A DNA stretch of 64,000 bases from NCBI GenBank assembly GCA_029721435.1, contig CM056581.1, positions 69,364,712 through 69,428,711 on the forward strand, given 5' to 3'. Below are positions 34,595-44,999 of this stretch, one piece after another (within the stretch, counting starts at the first letter, position 1; each line of letters opens with the position of its first letter). The position numbers were made by a program, and so were the translations under genes. The notes below the pieces were generated by a model. The model did no database searches, was not told where the DNA came from, and saw nothing but the letters and a program-made list of their open reading frames with translations. Origin of the DNA: Gymnothorax reevesii. Taxonomy: Eukaryota > Chordata > Actinopteri > Anguilliformes > Muraenidae.

Positions 34595-36202
34595 TACAAA
34601 ACCCAAAACCAGTGAAATTGGCGCGTTATGTAAATCGAAGATAAAAACAGAATACAATGATTTACAAATCCTTTTCAACTTATTTTCAATTGAATACACT
34701 GCAAAGACAAGATGTTTAATGTTCAAACTGAGAAACCTTTTTTTTTTTTGCAAATAATCATTAACTTAGAATTTAAAGGCAGCAACACATTTCAAAAAAG
34801 TTGGCACAGGGGCATTTTTACCACTGTGTTACATCGCCTTTGCTTTTAACGACACTCAGTAAACGTTTGGGAACTGAGTAGACCAATTTTTGAAGCTTTT
34901 CAGGTGGAACTCTTTCCCATTCTTGCTTGATGTACAGCTTAAGTTGTTCAACAGTCCGGGGTCTCCGTTGTCGTATTTTACGCTTCATAATGCTCCACAC
35001 ATTTTCAATGGGAGACAGGTCTGGACTACAGGCAGGCCAGTCTAGTACCCGCACTCTTTTACTACGGAGCCATGGTGTTGTAACACGTGCAGAATGTGGC
35101 TTGGCATTGTCTTGCTGAAATAAGCAGGGGCGTCCATGAAAGAGACTTTGCTTGGATGGCAACATATGTTTCTCCAAAACCTGTATGTACCTTTCAGCAT
35201 TAATGATGCCTTCACAAATGTGTAAGTTGCCCATGCCTTGGGCACTAATACACCCCCATACCACAGATGCTGGCTTTTGAACTTTACGCCTATAACAGTC
35301 CGGATGGTTCTTTTCCTCTTTGGTCCGGAGGACACGACGTCCACAGTTTCCAAAAACAATTTGAAATGTGGACTCGTCAGACCACAGAACACTTTTCCAC
35401 TTTACATCAGTCCATCTTAGATGAGCTTGGGGCCAGCGAAGCCGGCGGCGTATCTGGGTGCTGTTGATAAATGGCTTTTGCTTTGCGTTGTAGAGTTTTA
35501 ACTTGCACATGCAGATGTTGCGACGAACTGTAGTTACTGACAGTGGTTTTTTGAAGTGTTCCTGAGCCAATGTGGTCATGTCCTTTACACACTGATGTCG
35601 GTTTTTGATGCTGTACCGCCTGAGGGATCGAAGGTCACCGGCATTCAATGTTGGTTTTCGGCCTTGTCGCTTACGTGCAGTGATTTCTCCAGATTCTCTG
35701 AACCTTTTGATGATATTATGGACCGAAGATGATGAAATCCCTAAATTTCTTGCAATGGCTCGTTGAGGAATGTTGTTTTAAAACTGTTTGGCAATCAGCT
35801 CTTGCGTTTGTTCACTAAGTGGTGACCCTCGCCCCATCCTTGTTTGTGAATGACTGAGCAGTTCAGGGAAGCTGCTTTTATACCCAATCATGGCACCCAC
35901 CTGTTCCCAATTAGCCCTTTCACCTGTGGGATGTTCCAAATAAGTGTTTGATGAGCATTCCTCAACTCTCTCAGTCTTTTTTGCCACTTGTGCCAGCTTT
36001 TTTGAAACATGTTGCAGGCATCAAATTCCAAATGAGCTAATATTTGCAAAAAATTACAAAGTTTACCTGTTCGAACATTAAGTAATTTGTCTTTGCAGTG
36101 TATTCAATTGAATATAGGTTGAAAAGGATTTGCAAATCATTGTATTCTGTTTTTATCTGCGATTTACACAACGTGCCAACTTCACTGGTTTTGGGTTTTG
36201 TA
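34595..36202 (-). mobile_element. Tc1-like transposon with about 210-bp terminal inverted repeats
   Basis: The element is 34597-36200 (1604 bp), flanked by the TA target duplication (34595-34596 and 36201-36202). The outer ends read CAAAACCCAAAACCAGTGAA and match in inverted orientation for about 210 bp with scattered differences. It sits in LINE ORF2; removing it with one TA rejoins the ORF2 frame. Size, TA target and the minus-strand transposase all fit Tc1. Confidence 0.9.
34818..35837 (-). pseudogene. Tc1-type transposase with one in-frame stop
   Basis: The minus-strand start at 35835-35837 gives MGRGSPLSEQ, the usual N-terminus, and the total of about 340 codons is normal. After a helix-turn-helix region (SEQTQELIAKQF, then a TAA at 35778-35780, then NNIPQRAIARNLGIS and the basic RKRQGRKP linker) comes the DDE domain. 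It has LWSDES with the first Asp, FQQDNAKPHSA with the second, and SPDLSPIENVWSIMK with the catalytic Glu. The catalytic region is open to the stop at 34818. The frame upstream of 35837 is not conserved. Apart from the single TAA nothing obvious is broken, which suggests recent activity. Confidence 0.85.
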
Positions 36203-36614
36203 CATTCTTGGTTATAATCATTGTGTTGATAGCAATTATAAAGCCCAACTAATGAAGCTTGATCTTTTACCGCTGGGCTACAGACGTGACATATTTGATT
36301 GTGTATTCTTGTGCAAATGCTTGAAGGGGGAATATTCCATTAAGTACAACCATTTTGTTTCATTTCAAAATGAGGATACATTTTTAATGAAAATTCCAAA
36401 ATTTAGCACTGAAACTTTTCGCCATTTGTATTTTAACAGATTATTTTATTTGTGGAATGCCAGTCACCTCTATCAAATTTCTGATACTACAGCTGCTTTT
36501 AAATCGAAGCTATTTCATTTTTATAAAGAAAAGTTCAACAACTATTTTTCTTCTGATGATTCCTGTACATGGGCTGGCAAATGTCATTGTTCACGTTGTC
36601 GTCTGTCCCTCTGA
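36203..36614 (+). pseudogene. LINE ORF2 C-terminal part after the Tc1 insertion
   Basis: Continues ORF2 in frame after the TA duplication: YNHCVDSNYKAQLMKLDLLP, then LGYRRDIFDCVFLCKCL, and the C-terminal domain to a TGA at 36612. It is about 137 codons. The motif LDLLPLxYRR is usual for the tail of CR1/L2/Rex1-type ORF2. Confidence 0.75.
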
Positions 36615-36654
36615 TGTTACTTACACTTGCTGATAAACTGTCTTATTTTATTAT

Positions 36655-36760
36655 TACTATATGTGTATGTGTGTAAGTACGTATGTGTGTATGTATGTAT
36701 ATGTATAAGTATATATATGTATATGTATGTGTGTATGTATGTATGTATATATGTTTTTTT
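36655..36760. repeat. TATG/TGTA microsatellite in LINE 3' UTR
   Basis: Imperfect TATG, TGTG and TATA repeats over about 105 bp. It makes overlapping Cys/Tyr/Val-rich frames that are not genes. Confidence 0.85.
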
Positions 36761-36895
36761 TTCCCCTTCTCATTGTTCAATTGTCTGTACATGTTGTGGG
36801 ATGATTGCCTCACAATAGGTGCCTTGCCACCTGTGCGATCATTTCCTGACTTCTGTCAAAGCTTAATAAATACAATAAAATAAATAAATAAAAAG

Positions 36896-36972
36896 GTACC
36901 CCGATCAGGAATCGTACCTTCACGATTTCCTTTCAGCAGCGCAGCATTTTATCCAATAGGCTGCGCCAATTG
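36896..36972 (-). other. tRNA-like sequence (pseudogene or SINE head)
   Basis: Read on the minus strand, it has an A-box-like TGGCGCAGCCTATTGGATAA and a B-box-like GGTACGATTCC followed by CTGATCGGGGTACC. The spacing is about that of a tRNA, but the acceptor and anticodon stems do not pair convincingly. It lies immediately after the LINE 3' end. It could be a decayed tRNA or a tRNA-derived SINE. Confidence 0.3.
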
Positions 36973-37840
36973 ACAACAGTCTATGGTGAAATTGCCCATT
37001 CAACGAATGGGTAAGGAAAATACGCAGGCTACTGTACTGTTGTAGGCTCAGTATTTGTGCGGAATAGTGCAAAGATTCTGTCAGAAAATGACTTTGAAAA
37101 TGAATGTTGAATATTTAGCGGATAATTATTCGGACAATACCTCAAACAAACTAGTTATGCATTTATATTGTCGTGCTATTCAAGAACATGCATATGCCCC
37201 ATGGACTCAGCTTGATGCGCTCGGAACGCAAGGCTGTAGCTCAGGCTAGGTTTCTGCCATTAAGGTGGTTTAGAGTTCGTTAAAATCATCAGGACTCGTA
37301 CAATCACATTCCTACCGGCATAGTCTTACTGACAGCATCGCAAGCCGAAAGCAGATTGGAAAGTACATTGCAAGGAGGCAGAATGCTACGGAGCTGAGAT
37401 ATTTGAAGCAACGCCCTGGGAAAGAACATGCTAGGATCCCGGCAGATCTAGTTTCGTTATAACACGAACACATTGGGCTAACAACAGCATGCGCAGATTT
37501 ACTCTCGAGCAGTTTTTTTATTGCAAAATATCAAAGGTAAGAATTTTTTTATGCTCATCTCTGTAGACTGTAAAGTGTATGCCTGCTGTTCTTTCAATGT
37601 GCTGTCGGACAGGGCTCATAACATTGCATTCTGTGGACTTTCCTTTTTTTATTTGAGGTATCGTTTTTATGCATAGCACGAATTCAGCAGAAATCCTGGT
37701 GATTCAGCACTGAAATGATTTTATCATTTATTATGTTCTGCTGCATGCTTATTTACTTATTTATAATGCATAATAACCGTCCCCGGTACCGGGGTTCATA
37801 AGGATCTCAGTTCTTAAGGGGCTAAGCGCGTTTGAGTCAT
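36973..37840. other. No gene seen
   Basis: Mixed-composition sequence with no recognisable gene. Short frames such as 37055-37249 lack any known domain. The end (37810-37860) has TTAAGGGGCTAAGCGCG and CTATTCTCCCCTATGCGC, phrases related to 3060-3110 and 50160-50366. Confidence 0.45.
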
Positions 37841-38400
37841 GCCTATTCTCCCCTATGCGCTTTGATCATATGGTGGGTGATTTGTGCCATAATTAAATAC
37901 AATACACACATTGAAATACAATGCACTTATTGAAATACAATACACATCTCGAAAATACAATACATGTGTAGCAATAAATACAATACAAAAATGCTTAAAT
38001 ACAATACACATCTTGAAAATGCAATGCATATATTGAAAATACAATACGTGTGTAACAGCAAATACAATACAAAAATGCTTTGTTTTTCAATGTGAGTCAG
38101 GAATATTTGTGCCAAAATTAAAGCAATACAACTGTATTGTATTTCAAGATGTGTATTGTATTTTCTATGTGTGTATTGTATTTCAATGTGTGCATTGTAT
38201 TTAATTTTGTCATGGATAATCCTGACCGATATTGAAAAACAAATATGTTTGTATTGTATTTATTGTTACTCATGTATTGTATTTTCGAGGCATGTATTGT
38301 ATTTCGAGCTCTGTGCCAAAAGCCTCGCAATGAAATACAATGCACCTTGTATTGTATTTCGATATGCAGTATTGTATTTCGATATGCAGTTTTGGCACGA
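37841..38400. repeat. AATACAATAC-rich repeat, copy 1
   Basis: A series of AATACAATRCA words separated by 10-25 bp, first as AATACAATAC (37895-38075) and then as the complement GTATTGTATTT (38140-38390). The block is therefore itself an inverted repeat around about 38110. The left edge reads GGTGGGTGATTTGTGCCATAAT. The second copy at 42245-42725 has the same design with that edge on its right and inverted. Confidence 0.7.
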
Positions 38401-38502
38401 TGTAGGCTGGTTCTTGGCTAGATGCGCCCTCCGTGGCCAGGATTGGCCAGGCGCCCACGCTGGCCGGCGGATTTATATGGACCAACAAATCTACAAAAAT
38501 AA

Positions 38503-38725
38503 ATGACGGTTTCCTTAGAGATAGCGAGCTGAAATCAGTCTGTTGTCAGAGCACGTAGTCCGCGGACTGTCAGCAGTCGCTGACACATGAAGTGGACATG
38601 TTGGCTTCCTTTTGAACTGTACACTGTTACTATCGTTTAATGAATAAAGGGTGATTACTTCGCTACTTTAATTTTTACGGTCATTATCGCTGCAGCACCT
38701 ACTGTTAACCGCTCCACAGGACGAT
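38503..38725 (-). repeat. Left part of a split old element (inverted copy of about 50715-50950)
   Basis: Reading in reverse, it matches the stretch around 50715-50950: TTACTTCGCT, TTTATTCATTAAACGAT, TGTACAGTT, and CCACTTCATGTGTCAGC are shared in order. Similarity stops at CCACAGGAC (38725) and resumes at 41967. The 3.2 kb between contains array element E5. Confidence 0.6.
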
Positions 38726-38728
38726 CTC

Positions 38729-38801
38729 GCGTCTTTGCATTGACTTTGAATAATCTGTCGTGCGAAAAATTCGTTTTTCGTCTGGTGTGAAAGCAGCTTA
38801 A
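38729..38801. repeat. Half copy of the palindromic foldback element
   Basis: Similar to one arm of the palindrome at 29905-30022 (GCGTCTTTGCATTGACT, AATCTGTCGTGCGAAAAATT, GTGTGAAAGC). Only one arm is present. Confidence 0.65.
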
Positions 38802-38940
38802 CTCAATTCTGTGAAATGAGCGATTGTGACGATAGGAATATTTTAATGTCTTTTGTGTGTTGAATAGCTTTGTTTTGTTGCCAATTGTAGTCTTAGCACA
38901 GAGTGCACAGTGAGCAAAGACTGCTTTTAATTAAAGCTGC

Positions 38941-41580
38941 AAGCAGCGTTGAAAGGGCCCTCGCCCCCCTCGCGCCCGTTGGGGTGGCAGAAAAATCTTG
39001 ATGGCTGCAGGTGTCCATTAAGAGCCATTGGGCACTGCAAGACTGTGTGCAATGTGGTTTCCTGAGGGGAGTGCTAAAATTTTCTAGAGGGCGCTACAAT
39101 ACCACTTTGACATACCTGTGTGCAAAATCTACAACAAGGTAATTATAATGCCAAGCTCCATGAGTGTGTTGATTTTTGTAAATTTTCCAGTATGTTTAGA
39201 CGATCAAAGGAGCAATACTTTTAAATATCTGACTGGGGGCGCTATAGAGCCATTATGCTATATTTAGTGCTCATTGATGGATGACATTGAAGAAAATAAG
39301 ACATTTATACTGTTTGCTAGGTTTTTTAAGTTTTGGAGCTTTCTAAGGCCTGAAAACATGAGTTCGTAAAATTTTGGAAAAACACAGGAAATAGCTCATA
39401 GCTCACTTCCTGTTAATGCAATAAATTTCAAAAAATTAACCATTGCCCAGAATGACTAATGGAATGATCACCCCAAATTTCATGAACATTCAAGCACTTT
39501 TAACTTAACATGCCCGTATCAAGAGGGCGCTGTGGAGCCACCAGGCCACTCACTATCTAATATTAGCATATATTTATACTTTGGAGGACAATATTATCAA
39601 GCTTGGAAAGTTTCAGGCAAATCGAATGAAGTATGTGGGAGTAAAAGCAATTTCCTGTTTCATGGCGGGACATCAAATTTCGCCGCGACGCCACGGATAC
39701 ACCGTTGCATCAATCCAAATAAGCTTCGCAATTTAACATCAGCAAGGTCTTTAGATATTACTTGCCAAATTTTATGTTGATCGGATAAAATCTCTAGGAG
39801 GAGTTCGTTAAAGTACGACACCTGTGAATGGCGAAGAATCCAAAAAATTTGCAAATTCAATTAAAAATGGCGGACTTCCTGTTGAGTCTAGGTCATGGCA
39901 CCAAATGAGTTTTTTTTAGGTATCGGCATATTCCACATGTCTACCGAATTTCATACATGCAGGTCAACGACGATGCGAGGGCTGCTTATTTGAAATTTTC
40001 CAGGGGGCGCTATAATGCCATTTTTGCCAACTCTATATGTATTTTTTTATCAGTGTAATAGGAATGAAGGTTTTTAGAATGGTACAAAATTTTGTGAGTT
40101 TTTGAGTATGCTGAAACCCTCAAATGAGCAATTCTTTTAAAAATCTGATTGGGGGCGCTATAGAGCCATTATGCCACATTTACTGCCAATTTCTGCCTCA
40201 CATTGAAGACAATCAGACAATTATAATTTTTGCAAAGTTTTGCAAGTTTTCGGGTATGCTAAAGCCTTCAAACGTGTGTTCGAAAAATTTGGAATAACGC
40301 AGGAAATGGCTCATAGCTCACTTCCTGTTTGGCCGAAAAATTTCAAAAAAATAAGCATAGCCCAAAAAAACAAATGTAATGATCAGACCAAATTTCATGA
40401 ACATTCAAGCACTTTTAACTCAACATGGCCGTGTCAAGAGGGCGCTGTGGAGCTACCTGACCACACCCAATCCAATATCAACATATAGGTATATTTAGAA
40501 GTTGACTCTCATTAAGCCTCTAAAGTTTCGGGCAAATCTCACAAAGCATATGCGCATAAAACCAAATTCCTCTTTCATGGCGGAACATCGAAATTCGCCG
40601 CAACGCCACGGATGCAAAGTTCAATGAATCAAAAAAAGTTTCGCAATTTAACATCGACAAGGTCTTTAGATGTCATATGCAAAATTTTAAGTTGATTGGA
40701 TAAAATCTCTAGGAGGAGTTCGTTAAAGTACGACATCTGTGATGGGCAAAAAATTTAAAAAATTTGCAAATTCAATTAAAAATGGCGGACTTCCTGTTGA
40801 GTCTAGGTGATGGCACCAAGAGACTTTTTTTTAGGTCTTGGCATAGTACACATGTCCACCGAATTTAGTTCATGTAGGTTAAACATGCTGCGAGGGCTGC
40901 TTCATTGAAATTTTCTAGGTGGCGCTGTAATGCAATTTTGCCACATCCATCTGTAAACCCCATATCCTAGTAAAGAGTATGACCAGCTTAATATGTTTGC
41001 AAAGTTTTGTGAGTTTTCGAGCATGGTGATGCCCTCAAAAAAGCAATTATGTATTAGGGGCGCTATAGAGCTACCATGTCTCACCCACTGCAAAATGAGA
41101 TATGGAATCAAAGAACTTAATATTTTTAGTCAATTAGCTAAGTTTGGTCTATTTTCAAGTATAATAAGGCCCTCAAAAATGTGTTCGTAAAATCTGAAAA
41201 AACGCAGGAAATGGCTCATAGCTCACTTCCTGTGAGGCAAAAAAATTTCAAAATAATTTTTAAAAAAATGTATAATGACTACTATGACTCTATAAAATTT
41301 TGTGAGAATCCAAGCAAGTGTGTTCCAAAATGGCCGCGTGTTTGGTGGCGCTATAGAGCCACCGGGGCATGTCCAAGCACAAAAATAATAATACTTTGCA
41401 ATTTTCACGACGACTGACGTGTGGGCATATTTTTGTGAGTTTTCGTGCATGGCAAAGCCCTCAAAAATGCGTTCTCGCAGCAGAATAAAAAGAAGAAGAA
41501 GAAGAAGAAGAAGAAGAAGAATAATAAAAATCCCATCAAAAACAATAGGTTCCTGGCACCGGTCGGTGCTCGGGCCCTAA
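38941..41580 (-). mobile_element. Array element E5, single complete copy
   Basis: Minus-orientation copy from TTAAAGCTGCAAGCAGCG to GGTCGGTGCTCGGGCCCTAA. TAATTA stands on both outer sides (38938-38943 and 41578-41583), as expected of a 6-bp target duplication. Two internal units are marked by the GTTCGTTAAAGTACGAC box at about 39807 and 40722. It has a GAA tract at 41490-41520 and no transposase. It is the cleanest isolated copy in the window. Confidence 0.8.
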
Positions 41581-41966
41581 TTAGCTAGACTGTATTCAGT
41601 TAACTGCCTACTGAAAATGATACTTAACGTTATGTGACATCGTACAGCGATGTGCGCCGTTAATTTATGTCTGAATAGAAGTTGATGATCTACCTAATCA
41701 AAATCGGGGTTTCTTTTTCTTTTTTCATTTAACGTTAACTTATTTCGAATATTTGAACGTCAAATTACGAAGCAGTGCATCGCTGAGGTGTAAATTCTCA
41801 CGCAACTTCGAACGAACAGTTATGAACCGTCGGACCATGGTCGGACATCCTTCTTTTGTTTAATTGAAACACCTGACCGACATGGTCTGTCTCAGGACCG
41901 ACTTTTCACTCGACTGATGGTCTGACTCGGTCGGACAAGTAAAGTTTATTGAAACAGTGCCCTGGA

Positions 41967-42170
41967 GATAAATGAGTATCTAGGTTTCTGTTATACCTAG
42001 CCAAATGCCAGTGCTCTTACGTTGCTATGGTTATAGGTTGTAAGCGGATGAATTTCGCACTTCGAACGGTGAAACTAATGTAGCAGAACCATCTGTGCGG
42101 TTTCACGGTTTTAGTTAACACCTGCCAGCCAATCAGACAAGTGTATTCACCCAGACCATCGTATGCATCA
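41967..42170 (-). repeat. Right part of the split old element (inverted copy of about 50515-50705)
   Basis: Shares, in reverse, GGAGATAAATGAG, CTAGGTTTC, CGTTGCTA, GGATGAATTTCG, GGTGAAAC, CTGTGCGG, CACGGTTTTA and CCAGCCAATCAGA with the 50515-50705 stretch. With 38503-38725 it reconstitutes the order seen uninterrupted at 50515-50950. Confidence 0.6.
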
Positions 42171-42244
42171 GAGTACCAACCGGGCGTGACTTAGACACAC
42201 TATGGAGTGCCTCGTCCAATCGCATTAATTGGTCGGAGCTCATT

Positions 42245-42725
42245 GACTAAAATTTACAAAGGGCCAAAACCACACATGGAAATACAATGCACACATTGAA
42301 ATTTAATACACAACTTGAAAAACAGTACGGTTGTATTGTTTTAATTTTGGCACAAATATTCCTGACTGACATTGAAAAACAAAGCATTTTTGTATTGTAT
42401 TTATTGTTACATTTGTATTGTATTTTCAACGTATGTATTGCATTTCGAGGTGTGATATGCATTCATTTTGGCATGAATATTCCTGATAGCCATTGAAAAA
42501 GAAATCATTTTAGTATTGTATTTATTGTTACACATGTATTTTTGAGGTGTGTATTATATTTCGAGGCGTGGATTGTATTTTCAAGATGTGTATTGTATTT
42601 AAGCATTTTTGTATTGTTTTTATTGCTACACGTATTGTATTTTCGAGATGTGTATTGTATTTCAATAAGTGCATTGTATTTCAATGTGTGTATTGTATTT
42701 GATTATGGCACAAATCACCCTCCAT
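42245..42725. repeat. AATACAATAC-rich repeat, copy 2
   Basis: Same design as 37841-38400: AATACAATGCACACATTG words, then many GTATTGTATTT words, ending in GATTATGGCACAAATCACCC. The repeat words are also folded as inverted pairs. No coding potential. Confidence 0.7.
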
Positions 42726-43346
42726 ACGATCACGCCCACAGCGCTTAACTTCAGAATGTAGGCAGCAGACTCTGTACCAAGCTCATTGATTATGGCTATC
42801 AGGAAAACATGGAACAAGGATTTTCTGATTAACCTTGAAAATGCAGTTGTAGTCCATGGAAAACGCAAACCAGACTTTAAATTTGAATATCGTTGGCCTG
42901 CTGATAAAACCTCGTATCTCCAATCTGATAAGAGACAAAAACTCGTATGTCCACTATTCTTGCATGCAAAATTTAATATTTTTTATTTTAAACTATATTT
43001 ATCAATTTATATTATTTTATTATTACGATTTAATTTTATATTTATTTTTTTATTTTCCTGTGAAGTTTGTCATTTTGAAGATACAAGGTTTTATCAGCAG
43101 GCCGATGATATGCCGCTGTAATAGTAGGCCTATGCATGTCTGTGCAAAGTACAAGAAGTAATGCAGACATCCTTTTATTTTTTACTCTAGCCACCATGGC
43201 ATTAAAGCTATGCAAACAAAGAAATTGCCAAGATAATGAAAAAAATTAAGAATTTAGCGCTTCTCAACCAGCGCAATCAGATCATTGAAAATGAGCCCCT
43301 CCTACAACAGCCTGTCTGTTCCGTGGGAGACAGGGAAGAAGACAAA
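42726..43346. other. No gene supported
   Basis: A frame at 42786-43121 starts with a charged stretch and ends in hydrophobic residues encoded by AT-rich DNA. No domain is recognised and no promoter or splice context is visible. I do not call a gene. Confidence 0.45.
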
Positions 43347-44999
43347 TTAAAGCTGCAAGCAGTGTTGAAAGGGCCCTCGCACCCCTTGTGCACGTTGGGG
43401 TGGCAGCAAGATCTTGATGGGTGCAGGTGTCCATTCACTGACTTTGTACACAGGCTAGCAGTGTCCAATGTGTTTTCCTGATGGGATTGCAAAAATTTTC
43501 TGGAGGGCGCTATGATCCCATTTTGACATGCCTGTGCGCAAAATCTACAACATAGTTATTGGAATACCTGACTCCATGAGTGTGTTGATTTTCGTAAATT
43601 TTCAAGCATGCTTAGAGCCCCAAAAAGGCAATTCTTTAAAAAATCTGACTGGGGGCACTATAGAGCCATTATGCCACATTTAGAGCCAGTTGATGTATCA
43701 CATTCAAGACAATAAGACAATGATCATTTTTGCCACGTTTTGCAAGTTTTGGAGCATTCTAAGGCCTTAAAACGTGTGTTCATAAAATTCAGAAAAACGC
43801 AGGAAATGGCTCACTTCCTGTTTGGCCAAAACATTTCAAAAAATTAGTCATTGCCTGCAATGATTAATGCAATGATCACACTAAATTTTATTCACATTCA
43901 CAATTATTATTAACATTCAGGCACTTTTATCTTAACATGGCCGTATCTAGAGGGCGCTGTGGAGCCACCTGACCACTCCCGATCTAATATTAGCATATAT
44001 TTATGCTAAGGAGGACAAATTAATCAAGCTTGGAAAGTTTCAGGCAAATCCAACAAAGTATGTGGGAGTAAAACCAACTTCCTTTTTCATGGCGAAACAT
44101 CGAAATTCGCCGCTGCGCCACGGATACATCGTTTGATGAATCCAAAAAAGCTTCGGAATTTAACATCGGCAAGGTCTTTAAATATTATTCGCCAAATTTT
44201 AAGCTGATTGGATAAAATCTCTAGGAGGAGTTTGTTAAAGTACGACACCTGTAAATGGCGAAAAATCCAAAGAAGTTGTAATTTCAATTTAAAATGGCGG
44301 ACTTCCTGTTGAGTCTAGGTCATGGCACCAAGAGATTTTTTTTTTTTAGGGCTCGTCATGCTCCACATGTCCACCGAATTTCATACATGCAGGTCAAACA
44401 GGGTGCGAGGGCAGCTTCATTGAAATGTTCTAGGTGGCGCTATAATGTGATTTTGCCAAATCTTTCTGTATGCCTTTTACCACAATAATAGATATGACTG
44501 GCTTAATATGTGTGGAAAATTTCATGTGTTTTCGAGCATGATGAAACCCTGAAAAATGCAAATATGTATTGGGGGCGCTATAGAGCCGCCATGTCACAAC
44601 CAGTGTGAAATGATATATCAAACCGAAGAGCGTCATATTTTCAACCTATCAGCCAAGTTTCGCGAGTTTTTGACGATGATAAGGCCCTCAAAAATGTGTT
44701 CATAAAATCTGAAAAGACGCAGGAAATGGTTCATAGCTCATTTCCTGTTGGGCTTAAAAATTCCAAAAAAATTTACAAAAAAATTCATAATGACTACTAT
44801 GGCCACACCAAATTTTGTGAGAATCCGAGCAGTTGCGTTCCAAAATGGCTGCGTGCTGTTGAGCCATCAGGGCACGACAAAGCTCACGAATATGAGTAGT
44901 TTGCAATTTTCAGCATGCCTAACGTATTTGCAAATTTTAGTGCGTTTTCGGGCATGGCAAAGCACTCAAAAACGCATTCTCGCAGCAGAATAAAAATAA
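43347..44999 (-). mobile_element. Array element E6, truncated
   Basis: Begins TTAAAGCTGCAAGCAGTG and runs through one unit (GTTAAAGTACGAC box near 44233) to TTCTCGCAGCAGAATAAAAATAA, where it stops before the GAA tract and GGGCCC head. The next copy starts at once. TAATTA marks the junction. Confidence 0.7.

Larger units (their letters stand above)
30561..36895 (+). mobile_element. CR1/L2-type non-LTR retrotransposon, interrupted by Tc1
   Basis: Order: T-rich leader, ORF1 (30910-32016), 148-bp spacer, ORF2 endonuclease and RT (about 32165-34594), Tc1 insertion (34597-36200), ORF2 C-terminus (36203-36614), then a 3' UTR with a TATG microsatellite and an A-rich AATAAATACAATAAAATAAA tail ending at about 36895. 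Clade assignment rests on the esterase ORF1 and FADD-type RT. The 5' boundary is approximate. Confidence 0.7.

Noticed and set aside
34927..35467. Plus-strand frames inside the Tc1 element
   Set aside because: Antisense shadows of the transposase on the minus strand.
42786..43121. 111-codon frame considered as a gene
   Set aside because: The C-terminal half is a hydrophobic translation of AT-rich DNA, no domain is recognised, and the frame is not supported by context.
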